From Methylophilaceae bacterium UBA6140 (lineage in GTDB: Bacteria > Pseudomonadota > Gammaproteobacteria > Burkholderiales > Methylophilaceae), in assembly GCA_002423265.1 (NCBI GenBank), contig DIVE01000129.1:16761-27635 (forward strand): a DNA stretch of 10,875 nucleotides, written 5' to 3'. Of this stretch, positions 1 through 5,963 are shown piece by piece. The notes beneath the pieces were generated by a model. It saw only the letters and a list, made by a program, of their open reading frames with translations. It ran no database searches and had not been told where the DNA came from. The position numbers were made by a program, and so were the translations under genes. How positions within the stretch are numbered: the stretch's first letter is position 1; the number at the start of each line of letters is the position of its first letter.

Positions 1-288
1 GGTGTGGTCGAGTTACCTAGCGTCGGTCAGGCGCTGAAGCAGCCGGTCAGCCCGCCGTTGGTGTTGAGCGTGAAAGCGGACAAGCGCATTGAGCTCGATG
101 GCAAGTTGATGCAGCGCGACGAATTGCTGTTCGCCGTGCGAACGCAGCTGGAGAAAGACCCGCAACGTTCGGTGGTGATCGCTGCGGATAAAAGCGTTAA
201 TTACGGTGAAGTCATTGCGATTATGGATTTGATGAAGCAGGGCCAGGTCGAAAAAGTCGGCCTGCTGCTCAGCCCCATCCCCAACTGA
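1..288 (+). CDS. tolR: TolR, C-terminal part (gene cut by window start)
   Basis: This is the 3' end of an ExbD/TolR-family gene; its start lies upstream of the window. TolR is an inner-membrane protein that works with TolQ as the proton-driven stator energising TolA. About 95 residues are visible and all belong to the periplasmic domain: they begin GVELPSVGQAL, right after where the single N-terminal membrane helix would be, and contain the family-like DELLFAVRTQLEKDPQ stretch and the closing pattern VEKVGLLLSPIP. The proton-carrying Asp of the membrane helix is not in view. The stop is only 4 bases before tolA, which decides for TolR over the ExbD paralogue. tolQ should lie just upstream, but that is outside the window. 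Confidence 0.9.
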   Translation, partial: GVVELPSVGQALKQPVSPPLVLSVKADKRIELDGKLMQRDELLFAVRTQLEKDPQRSVVIAADKSVNYGEVIAIMDLMKQGQVEKVGLLLSPIPN

Positions 289-292
289 GCTT

Positions 293-1063
293 ATGATACG
301 TTCGCATGAGAATCCGGTCGCGCTGAAAGCGGGCGCGCTATCGTTGCTGGTGCACATCGTTCTGCTGGCGGTGCTGGTCATTTCGTTCAACTGGAAGGTG
401 ATACAACCGGCCAGTATTGCGACGGTCGAGTTATGGGACGAGCTGCCGAGCAAGCCGGTGATGCCAAAGCCGGAGCCGGTAATCGAACCGCCGAAAATTG
501 AACCGAAGCCGCCGGTACCAGAGCCGAAGCCGGAACCAAAGCCGGAACCGGAACCCAAAGCCGAGATTCAGGTGAAGAAGGAAGCACCAAAACCCAAGAT
601 CGAACCGAAAAAACCGGACCCCAAAATAAAAGAGCAGGAAGACAAGAAAAAACGCCTGGAAGAAGAGCGGCAGAAAAAAGCGCTGGAAGAGCTCAAGCGC
701 GCAATGCTGGAAGAAGACACGGCGAAGCCTGCCGCAGCAAGTCCGCCGGGTCCGCAGACGTCGCCTGCGGTGAATCAGGGTGAGGTCGATAAATATATCA
801 ACATGATTAACAACAAGATCCGCCGCAATGTGAACTCGCAGTTGTGTGGCTCTGGAGATCCGGAGCTGCAGTTCGCCATTTCGCTGGCACCGACCGGAGA
901 GGTTCTGGGCGCGCCGAAATTGCTGAAAGGTAGTGGCATGAGCGCTTGTGACGAGTCGGTGGAACGGGCGATTTTACTGGCGCAGCCTTTACCGGTTCCG
1001 CCGCAGCCGGATTTGTTTGCGCAATTCAGGGAGTTGAAACTGAAATTTCATCCAAATCGGTAA
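293..1063 (+). CDS. tolA: TolA, inner-membrane to outer-membrane linker protein
   Basis: TolA is anchored in the inner membrane, is energised by TolQR and reaches across the periplasm to TolB and Pal. The 256-residue protein shows the three expected parts. A single membrane helix lies at about residues 12-33. A linker follows: residues 52-112 are Pro/Lys/Glu-rich (repeated PKPEP and EPKP units) and 112-143 are a highly charged helix. The C-terminal globular domain runs from about 163 to 254. C185 and C219 probably form the conserved disulfide of TolA domain III. The protein is much shorter than the E. coli one (421 residues) because the helical domain II is largely replaced by the proline-rich segment. 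The start at 293 is 4 bases after the tolR stop with only a weak ribosome site, so translation is probably coupled to tolR. Confidence 0.93.
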   Translation: MIRSHENPVALKAGALSLLVHIVLLAVLVISFNWKVIQPASIATVELWDELPSKPVMPKPEPVIEPPKIEPKPPVPEPKPEPKPEPEPKAEIQVKKEAPKPKIEPKKPDPKIKEQEDKKKRLEEERQKKALEELKRAMLEEDTAKPAAASPPGPQTSPAVNQGEVDKYINMINNKIRRNVNSQLCGSGDPELQFAISLAPTGEVLGAPKLLKGSGMSACDESVERAILLAQPLPVPPQPDLFAQFRELKLKFHPNR

Positions 1064-1083
1064 TAATGTCCGTAGCTTACAGG

Positions 1084-1109
1084 CCTTGTGCATGTGCTTT
1101 CGCACAGGG
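1084..1109 (+). promoter_or_regulatory. Two alternative hairpins in the tolA-tolB gap
   Basis: The 80-base gap between tolA and tolB can fold in two mutually exclusive ways. A longer stem pairs 1084-1091 (CCTTGTGC) with 1102-1109 (GCACAGGG), 8 pairs including one G-U. A tighter one pairs 1093-1097 (TGTGC) with 1102-1106 (GCACA) around a TTTC loop. The T-rich stretch (1121-1140) starts about 11 bases after the stem, so this is not a textbook terminator. An mRNA stability or processing element, or a weak attenuator between tolA and tolB, is possible. Function is inferred from pairing only. Confidence 0.35.
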
Positions 1110-1143
1110 GAACTTTGCATAACTTTTTATTACTAATTTTCAT

Positions 1144-2442
1144 ATGACATATATCCGAAACTATCTGCGCCTGCTTGCAGGCCTTTTTTTGATGCTGCTG
1201 CCGTTCAGCAGTCATGCTGCGCTCACCATCGAGATTGTCGGCGGGGCGGCGCAACAGATTCCGATAGCGATCGTGCCGTTCGCGCAACCTGCCGATTTCA
1301 AGGGGGCGCCACAAGATGCGATGGCCAGCGTCATCGGCGCGGATCTGCAGCGTAGCGGCCTGTTCCGCGTGCTGGAGACGCGCGGTGTGGTCAATCAACC
1401 GACCGATATTTCGCAGGTTCGTTATGCCGATTGGGCGGCGCTGCAAGCGCAGGCGTTGACGATAGGCAGCATTGAAAATCTGCCGGGCAATCGTCTCAAA
1501 GTCAGCTTCCGCCTGCTGGATGTGCTGAAACAAACCCAGCTTGCAGGTCTGGAATACAACATCGCGCCCAATCAGCTACGCATGACCGCGCATAAAATCG
1601 CCGATGTGATCTATGAAAAACTTACCGGTGAGCCCGGCGTTTTCGCCACAAGGATCACGTATGTATCAAAGGCGGGGAAACGTTATTCGCTGCAGGTAGC
1701 CGATGCCGACGGCTTTAATTCGCAAACCGTGGTTTCATCGGCCGAACCTATCATTTCGCCGAGTTGGTCACCGGATGGCACAAAACTCGCTTATGTTTCC
1801 TTCGAGAAAAAGAAACCGGTGGTTTATGTACAGTCCCTGGTCTCCGGACAGCGTTATGTTCTGGCCAATTTCAAGGGCAACAACAGTGCGCCGGCCTGGT
1901 CGCCTGATGGCAAGCGTCTGGCTATCGTGCTCACGCATGCCGCAAATTCGCAGGTTTATGCCATCAATGCGGACGGCACCGGGTTGCAGCAACTGACCAG
2001 AACCAGTGCGATCGATACCGAGCCGGTATGGTCGCCTGACGGACAGTTCATTTATTTCACTTCCGACCGGGGCGGCTCGCCGCAGATTTACCGCATGACC
2101 GCTTCAGGTGGCAGTCCACAGCGCATGACCTTCGATGGCAGTTATAACGTCAGTCCGCGGATTTCGCCTGATGGAAAAATGTTGTCCTTCATCAAGCGGG
2201 ATGGCGACATTTTCCGTGTTGCAATTCAGGATCTGATGACGGGTCAGGTACAGGTGCTAAGCGAGACACGTAACGACGAGTCCCCGAGTTTCGCGCCGAA
2301 CGGTCGCATGATTCTCTATGCGACCTCGATGGGCGGCAGGGGTACCCTGGCTGCGGTGTCGTCGGATGGCAGGGTGCGGCAGCGGTTGAGTGACACCGGC
2401 GGTGATGTCCGTGAACCAGCCTGGGGCCCGCGTGTCAATTAA
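1144..2442 (+). CDS. tolB: TolB, periplasmic beta-propeller of the Tol-Pal system
   Basis: TolB is a periplasmic protein that binds Pal and, after an allosteric change, passes its N-terminal 'TolB box' to TolA. The 432-residue protein starts with a clear Sec signal peptide (hydrophobic core at about 8-20, likely cleavage after SHA at residue 25). An N-terminal alpha/beta domain (about 26-165) follows, with the family pattern IPIAIVPF. Then come propeller repeats marked by SPDG at residues 209, 253, 297 and 341 and a degenerate APNG at 384, spaced 44, 44, 44 and 43 residues apart. The length matches the family (about 430). The start at 1144 gives the right signal peptide, yet the 20 bases before it are T-rich with no Shine-Dalgarno sequence. 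Pal, its partner, is encoded immediately downstream. Confidence 0.96.
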   Translation: MTYIRNYLRLLAGLFLMLLPFSSHAALTIEIVGGAAQQIPIAIVPFAQPADFKGAPQDAMASVIGADLQRSGLFRVLETRGVVNQPTDISQVRYADWAALQAQALTIGSIENLPGNRLKVSFRLLDVLKQTQLAGLEYNIAPNQLRMTAHKIADVIYEKLTGEPGVFATRITYVSKAGKRYSLQVADADGFNSQTVVSSAEPIISPSWSPDGTKLAYVSFEKKKPVVYVQSLVSGQRYVLANFKGNNSAPAWSPDGKRLAIVLTHAANSQVYAINADGTGLQQLTRTSAIDTEPVWSPDGQFIYFTSDRGGSPQIYRMTASGGSPQRMTFDGSYNVSPRISPDGKMLSFIKRDGDIFRVAIQDLMTGQVQVLSETRNDESPSFAPNGRMILYATSMGGRGTLAAVSSDGRVRQRLSDTGGDVREPAWGPRVN

Positions 2443-2460
2443 GTTCTGAAGGTTTTATTT

Positions 2461-2479
2461 GAGGCAATTTTTTTGCCTT
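2461..2479 (+). other. Hairpin in the tolB-pal gap, weak terminator candidate
   Basis: GAGGCAA at 2461-2467 pairs with TTGCCTT at 2473-2479 (7 pairs, the outermost G-U) around a loop of five T. The stem is short and is not followed by a T run on either strand, so strong termination is unlikely. It could lower read-through from tolB or protect an mRNA end. It also overlaps the best -35 candidate for pal (TTGCCT, 2473-2478), so it may be partly a by-product of that box. Confidence 0.35.
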
Positions 2480-2500
2480 GGGTTCGTTATGCTGTAAAGT
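2473..2500 (+). promoter_or_regulatory. Candidate sigma-70 promoter for pal-cpoB
   Basis: TTGCCT (2473-2478) and TAAAGT (2495-2500) are 16 bases apart, and each matches its consensus hexamer at four of six positions. A start site near 2507 would give a leader of about 40 bases before pal. The AT-rich surroundings and the strong ribosome site suggest that Pal, an abundant lipoprotein, gets its own expression boost inside the operon. The call rests on hexamer matching alone. Confidence 0.35.
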
Positions 2501-2516
2501 TCTATTTGTTCTATTT
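2499..2516 (+). repeat. Perfect 9-bp tandem repeat in the pal leader
   Basis: GTTCTATTT occurs twice head to tail at 2499-2507 and 2508-2516, followed by more T. It lies just downstream of the candidate pal -10 box, at the expected transcription start. It may be replication slippage or a U-rich leader element. No function is evident. Confidence 0.7.
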
Positions 2517-2545
2517 TTAGTTAAGTTAATACAAGGAGAGAAATA

Positions 2546-3079
2546 ATGAATAAAGGTCTGATTGGAACCATCCTGCTGGCTGTGATGCTCACTGCTTGCT
2601 CAAGCAAGCCGATGAAAGACGCCCCTGCACCAGTAGAAGACAAGGCACCTGCAGCAGTCAGCACAACTTCCGATAGCGACAGTGCAGCAACATCCGGCGC
2701 TACTTCATCGGATGTAGCCTACAACCCGCTGAAAGATCCGAACAACATTCTTTCCCAACGCAGCATCTATTTCGATTTCGACAAGGATGAAGTCAAGTCC
2801 GAGTTCCGTCCGCTGATTGAAGCTCACGCCAGCTACTTGAACCAGAATGCCGGTGCCAATGTTGTGCTGCAAGGTCATGCCGATGAAATCGGTACCCGTG
2901 AATACAACCTGGCTCTGGGTCAACGCCGTTCTGTTTCCGTCAAGAAGGTCATGAACCTGCTCGGCGTACAAGACAGGCAGATAGAGACCGTCAGCTATGG
3001 CGAAGAGCGCGCGACCGGCACCGATGCCACCAGCCGTCAGAAAGATCGTCGCGTAGATATCATCTATCAAGGCGAGTAA
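2546..3079 (+). CDS. pal: Pal, peptidoglycan-associated outer-membrane lipoprotein
   Basis: Pal anchors the outer membrane to peptidoglycan and is the outer-membrane end of the Tol-Pal machine. The 177-residue precursor has a lipoprotein signal with lipobox LTAC (residues 15-18), so C18 would be lipidated. S19 at the +2 position favours outer-membrane sorting. A flexible Ala/Ser/Thr/Pro linker covers about 20-60. An OmpA-like peptidoglycan-binding domain covers about 73-175, with IYFDFDKDEVK and the ligand-binding stretch GHADEIGTREYNLALGQRR (110-128). D113 and the Arg residues at 127-128 are the expected contacts to diaminopimelate. A strong ribosome site, AAGGAGAG at 2533-2540, sits 5 bases before the ATG and contrasts with the absent site of tolB. 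This fits Pal being made in larger amounts. Confidence 0.97.
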   Translation: MNKGLIGTILLAVMLTACSSKPMKDAPAPVEDKAPAAVSTTSDSDSAATSGATSSDVAYNPLKDPNNILSQRSIYFDFDKDEVKSEFRPLIEAHASYLNQNAGANVVLQGHADEIGTREYNLALGQRRSVSVKKVMNLLGVQDRQIETVSYGEERATGTDATSRQKDRRVDIIYQGE

Positions 3080-3091
3080 GCAGGAGCTTTT

Positions 3092-3904
3092 ATGCGTTGG
3101 CTGATTCTGGGTTCGGTTCTTTTGCTGGCATTGTCACAGAACGCGCATGCGTTTCTGGAGGACAAGGAAGCGCGCAAGAAAATTACCGAAAATCAGACTC
3201 AGAATCAGGCAGCATTCAACGAGCTGAAAAAGAATCAGCAGGCTCTGGAAGAGCGTTTGGCAGCGATCGAAGCCATCGTCAAAGGCCAGGGTCTGCTTGA
3301 TTTGTTAAGTCAGGTCGAGCAGCTGAATCAGGAGCTTAGCCGGCTGAAAGGCGAACTGGAAGTCGCCAACCACAACATCACGATTACTCAACAGCGTCAG
3401 CGCGATTTGTACGCTGATACTGATACCCGATTGCGCCAGCTGGAAAGCAGCGCGACACAGGCAGCGCCGGCTGCGGAGTCTGCTGCCAACGGCGGCGATG
3501 CGACTCAGGAAGCCTCGGCAGAAAACAGGGATTTTGAAGCCGCGCAGGCACTGGCCAATGCATCCAGACACAGGGAAGCATTCGAGGCATTTGATAAATA
3601 TCTGCAAGCCTACCCGAACAGTTCGCGTGTGCCAGAAGCGCAGTACGCATTGGGTTATGCCCAGTTTTCATTGAAGAATTACAAGGCTTCGATGGCGACC
3701 CAGCAGAAATTGCTGCAGCAGTTCCCCGAACACCCGAAGGCGGCGGACGCCATGTATAACATCGCCAATTCGCAAATTCAGTTGTCCGATGTCGAAGGCG
3801 CCAAGAAAACCCTGCGACTTTTGCTCAGCAAGTATCCCAAGAGCGACGTGGCGCCAGCGGCGCAAAAACGTCTCACGGTGCTCGAATCCATCAAAACAAG
3901 GTAA
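3092..3904 (+). CDS. cpoB: CpoB (YbgF), periplasmic coordinator of PBP1B and Tol-Pal
   Basis: CpoB is a periplasmic protein that in E. coli links outer-membrane constriction by Tol-Pal to septal peptidoglycan synthesis by PBP1B-LpoB. The 270-residue protein has a signal peptide ending at about A20 (NAHA), then a long Gln/Glu/Lys-rich coiled coil at about 30-118, the trimerisation helix of the family. An Ala/Ser-rich linker follows, and then a TPR domain at about 147-265 with repeat signatures such as YPNSSRVPEAQYALGYAQF and FPEHPKAADAMYNIANSQI. It starts 12 bases after the pal stop with CAGGAG at 3081-3086 as ribosome site, so it is co-transcribed with pal. It is the last gene of the tol-pal operon here. 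Confidence 0.94.
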   Translation: MRWLILGSVLLLALSQNAHAFLEDKEARKKITENQTQNQAAFNELKKNQQALEERLAAIEAIVKGQGLLDLLSQVEQLNQELSRLKGELEVANHNITITQQRQRDLYADTDTRLRQLESSATQAAPAAESAANGGDATQEASAENRDFEAAQALANASRHREAFEAFDKYLQAYPNSSRVPEAQYALGYAQFSLKNYKASMATQQKLLQQFPEHPKAADAMYNIANSQIQLSDVEGAKKTLRLLLSKYPKSDVAPAAQKRLTVLESIKTR

Positions 3905-3922
3905 GCTCGCGCTGGTCGAGCT
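3904..3922 (+). other. Short hairpin immediately after cpoB
   Basis: AGCTCG at 3904-3909 pairs with CGAGCT at 3917-3922 (6 pairs, 7-base loop), beginning on the last base of the cpoB stop codon. There is no T run, so it is not a clear intrinsic terminator. A second small inverted repeat, CGCGC-TAT-GCGCG (3926-3938), follows directly. The pair may mark the end of the tol-pal transcript, but the evidence is weak. Confidence 0.3.
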
Positions 3923-3944
3923 AATCGCGCTATGCGCGTATAAT
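3916..3944 (+). promoter_or_regulatory. Candidate promoter for queE-queC, perfect TATAAT
   Basis: A perfect -10 hexamer TATAAT lies at 3939-3944. The position 17 bases upstream (TCGAGC, 3916-3921) is a poor -35, matching three of six. The spacer holds the inverted repeat CGCGC-TAT-GCGCG (3926-3938) abutting the -10, which could be structural or a binding site. A start near 3951 would give a leader of about 35 bases. This leader is too short and lacks the features for a preQ1 riboswitch as I know them. Confidence 0.5.
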
Positions 3945-3985
3945 CACGCTTCCTTTTTTCCGCATCCGGCACGTAGCCCAGCGAC

Positions 3986-4624
3986 ATGACACTCAGGATT
4001 CACGAAATTTTCCATTCCCTGCAAGGCGAATCCTCCCGGACCGGGTTGCCGACCGTGTTCGTGCGCCTGACCGGCTGTCCGATGCGCTGTGTCTATTGTG
4101 ATACGGCGTATGCTTTCAGCGGCGGCGGCAACATGACGCTGGAACAGATCATGGACAAGGTGGCGGAGTATGGTGCGCGCTACGTTACAGTCACCGGCGG
4201 CGAACCGCTGGCTCAGAAAAAGTGCCTCGACCTTCTGCGCAGGCTATGTGATGCCGGCTATGCAGTGTCTCTGGAAACCGGCGGAGCGGTCGATACCAGC
4301 GGCGTTGATCCGCGCGTGTCGGTGATTCTGGATATCAAGACGCCGGGTTCAGGTGAGCTGGAAAACAACCGCTGGGACAATCTGGATCGTTTGAAGCCGC
4401 AGGACGAAGTGAAGTTCGTACTTTGCGACCGCGCGGATTACGACTGGGCCAAGCAGTTTCTGGTCGAGCGCCGCATTGCAGATCAATGCAGCGTTCTTTT
4501 CTCGCCGGTCTATGGCCGGCTCAACCCGACCGAGCTGGCTGAATGGATATTGCAGGACAGGCTGCCGGTTCGCATGCAGGTCCAGTTGCACAAGATACTC
4601 TGGGGCGAAAAGCCGGGGGTTTAG
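3986..4624 (+). CDS. queE: QueE, 7-carboxy-7-deazaguanine synthase (radical SAM)
   Basis: QueE is a cytosolic radical-SAM enzyme that contracts 6-carboxytetrahydropterin to 7-carboxy-7-deazaguanine (CDG) on the route to preQ0 and queuosine. The 212-residue protein carries the cluster-binding pattern CxxxCxxC at C31, C35 and C38 (GCPMRCVYCDT), which is the ordinary radical-SAM spacing. It is preceded by HSLQGES and followed by the SAM-binding GGEP at 71-74. DIKTPGSGE (116-124) and the C-terminal QVQLHKILWG are typical of QueE. The length is normal. No clear Shine-Dalgarno sequence precedes the ATG. queC, the next enzyme, follows after 9 bases. QueD and FolE, which make the substrate, are not in the window. 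Confidence 0.96.
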   Translation: MTLRIHEIFHSLQGESSRTGLPTVFVRLTGCPMRCVYCDTAYAFSGGGNMTLEQIMDKVAEYGARYVTVTGGEPLAQKKCLDLLRRLCDAGYAVSLETGGAVDTSGVDPRVSVILDIKTPGSGELENNRWDNLDRLKPQDEVKFVLCDRADYDWAKQFLVERRIADQCSVLFSPVYGRLNPTELAEWILQDRLPVRMQVQLHKILWGEKPGV

Positions 4625-4633
4625 GAATTGCAG

Positions 4634-5407
4634 ATGAAGAATATACCCGCAAGGGGCATGCCCGCCGAGTACCCGCCGCGTAGCGGCGCCCCCGGCGCCA
4701 AAGCTGTTGTATTGCTCTCCGGCGGGCTTGATTCCGCCACGGTTCTGGCCATCGCCCGCAGCCATGGTTTCGACTGCTATTGCCTGAGCCTCGATTACCA
4801 CCAGCGCCATGTTGCCGAGCTGAAGGCGGCTGAAAAAATTGCCGTATTCCATGGTGCAGCTGCCCATCGCGTGGCACAACTCGATCTCTCCATGTTCGGC
4901 GGCTCAGCGCTGACGGATGCGCATATCGATGTGCCGGAAGCGCCGACTGAAGGCATTCCGGTCACTTACGTGCCTGCACGCAATACCATCATGCTCTCGC
5001 TCGCCCTTGCCTGGGCCGAAGTGCTGGACGCGCGTGATATTTTTATCGGGGTCAACGCGCTGGATTATTCCGGTTATCCGGATTGCCGCAAGGAGTATGT
5101 GCAGGCATTTCAGCGCATGGCCAATCTGGCCACCAAATCCGCGGTGGAAGGCAGAACGATTACCGTACACGCGCCGTTGATCGATTTGAGCAAGGCGCAG
5201 ATCATTCAGCAAGGCTTGAGCCTGGGTGTCGATTATGCGATGACGGTCTCCTGTTATCAGGCGGATGAGCAGGGGCGGGCCTGTGGATTGTGCGATTCCT
5301 GCCGCTTCCGGCGCGAGGGCTTTGCTGCTGCCGGGGTTGCCGACCCGACGCATTATCAAAATGTTTCGTTGGCGTCAGATAAACCTTGCCAAAGTATTAA
5401 AAAATAA
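4634..5407 (+). CDS. queC: QueC, 7-cyano-7-deazaguanine (preQ0) synthase
   Basis: QueC is a cytosolic ATP-dependent enzyme that turns CDG, the QueE product, into preQ0 using ammonia. The 257-residue protein has the PP-loop SGGLDS at 29-34, the family stretch [32 protein letters not shown] and a zinc site at C207, C217, C220 and C223 (CGLCDSC). I place the start at ATG 4634: AGGA at 4623-4626, partly inside the queE stop codon, is 7 bases away, which suggests coupling. A TTG at 4628 is in frame but lacks that spacing. Two oddities stand out. About 23 extra N-terminal residues precede the PP-loop strand, where E. coli QueC begins almost at once, and this DNA is GC-rich and palindromic. About 15 residues after HYQ at the C-terminus run into the rpsP promoter. 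Confidence 0.95.
   Translation: MKNIPARGMPAEYPPRSGAPGAKAVVLLSGGLDSATVLAIARSHGFDCYCLSLDYHQRHVAELKAAEKIAVFHGAAAHRVAQLDLSMFGGSALTDAHIDVPEAPTEGIPVTYVPARNTIMLSLALAWAEVLDARDIFIGVNALDYSGYPDCRKEYVQAFQRMANLATKSAVEGRTITVHAPLIDLSKAQIIQQGLSLGVDYAMTVSCYQADEQGRACGLCDSCRFRREGFAAAGVADPTHYQNVSLASDKPCQSIKK
4651..4699 (+). repeat. Palindrome-dense GC-rich block inside the 5' end of queC
   Basis: Within 49 bases I see four elements: a perfect 10-bp palindrome GGGCATGCCC (4654-4663), a 7-bp direct repeat CCCGCCG (4661-4667 and 4672-4678), a 6-bp stem with a 3-base loop CGCCGC-GTA-GCGGCG (4674-4688), and GGCGCC twice (4685-4690 and 4694-4699). The block codes for residues of the unusual QueC N-terminal extension ([13 protein letters not shown]). 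It resembles a small in-frame repeat element of REP type, but I see no second copy in the window, so this is inference. Confidence 0.45.
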
Positions 5408-5415
5408 CGTAAAAT
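5386..5415 (+). promoter_or_regulatory. Sigma-70 promoter of the rpsP operon
   Basis: TTGCCA (5386-5391) and TAAAAT (5410-5415) are 18 bases apart, each five of six to consensus, in a very AT-rich context. The -35 lies inside the last codons of queC and the -10 just after its stop. A start near 5422 leaves a leader of about 30 bases to rpsP. This is the best promoter in the window and suits a ribosomal-protein operon. Confidence 0.7.
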
Positions 5416-5452
5416 CCGCCCCTTTCTGCAAAAACTTTAAGAGAACAAATAT

Positions 5453-5920
5453 ATGGTGATCATTCGATTGGCCCGTGGTGGCGCGAAGAAAAACCCTTTT
5501 TACAGTGTCGTGGTTGCAGATTCCCGCAATCGCCGCGATGGCCGCTTCATTGAGCGCGTCGGTTTTTATAACCCGCTGGCTAAGGGCGCTCAGGAAAGTC
5601 TTCGTCTTGATGAAGCTCGCATCAGCCACTGGCAAAGCCATGGTGCACGTCTGTCCGACTGCGTCGCGCGTCTGGTCAAGCTGCACGCCAAGGGTCCTGA
5701 AGGTATGCAAGCTGTCAAGCAGAAGGATGCTGCCAAGGCAGAGGCCGTCAAGGCCAAGGCTGCAGCCGCAGAAGCTGCCAAGTTGAAGGCAGCTGCCGAT
5801 GCCAAGGCTGCTGAAGAAGCTGCCGCCGCTGCAGAAGCAAAAGCAGCAGCTGAAGCCCAGGCTGCAGAAGCTCCGGTTGCAGAAGCAAGCGAAACACCAG
5901 AAACTCCTGACGCTGCCTGA
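5453..5920 (+). CDS. rpsP: Ribosomal protein S16 with a long Ala-rich C-terminal tail
   Basis: S16 is a primary 16S rRNA-binding protein of the 30S subunit, needed for its assembly. Residues 1 to about 82 are an ordinary S16: [20 protein letters not shown], then [20 protein letters not shown] typical S16 ends at about 80-90 residues, but this one runs to 155. Residues from about 86 on are low-complexity, with roughly half Ala plus Lys and Glu, then acidic near the end ([10 protein letters not shown]); this predicts a charged helix or a disordered tail outside the fold. The reading frame is open throughout and the tail DNA is a repeat of GCTGC/GCAGAAGC/GCCAAGGC-like units. The ribosome site is weak (AAGAGA at 5439-5444). 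It is the first gene of the rpsP-rimM-trmD-rplS operon. Confidence 0.96.
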   Translation: MVIIRLARGGAKKNPFYSVVVADSRNRRDGRFIERVGFYNPLAKGAQESLRLDEARISHWQSHGARLSDCVARLVKLHAKGPEGMQAVKQKDAAKAEAVKAKAAAAEAAKLKAAADAKAAEEAAAAAEAKAAAEAQAAEAPVAEASETPETPDAA

Positions 5921-5936
5921 TAAGGCAAGGCTGCCT
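5914..5936 (+). promoter_or_regulatory. Overlapping alternative hairpins at the rpsP-rimM junction
   Basis: TGCCT (5914-5918), AGGCA (5923-5927) and TGCCT (5932-5936) are spaced so that the middle segment can pair with either flank: a 5-bp stem with loop GATA across the rpsP stop codon, or a 5-bp stem with loop AGGC in the gap. Such a switch could tune the rimM to S16 ratio, as RimM is needed in far smaller amounts, but the stems are short and could be chance. Confidence 0.3.
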
Positions 5937-5963
5937 GCGATGAAGCCGGTAGCTGAGAAGTAA

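Noticed and set aside
13..558. A 181-codon open frame on the minus strand rich in Gly and Ser
   Set aside because: It lies opposite tolR and the proline-rich repeat of tolA; the GSGSGFGSG-like sequence is just the complement of the PKPEP codons. No ribosome site or family resemblance.
3945..3985. A preQ1 riboswitch in the queE leader
   Set aside because: The leader is only about 35 bases and shows no stem, loop or A-rich tail like the preQ1 classes I know.
3905..3985. A tRNA or small RNA gene in the cpoB-queE gap
   Set aside because: 81 bases with a promoter-like box, but no cloverleaf arms, no TTCGA-type T loop and no terminator, so nothing supports an RNA gene.
4628..4633. TTG start two codons before the chosen queC start
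   Set aside because: The AGGA at 4623-4626 is too close to the TTG and correctly spaced for ATG 4634.
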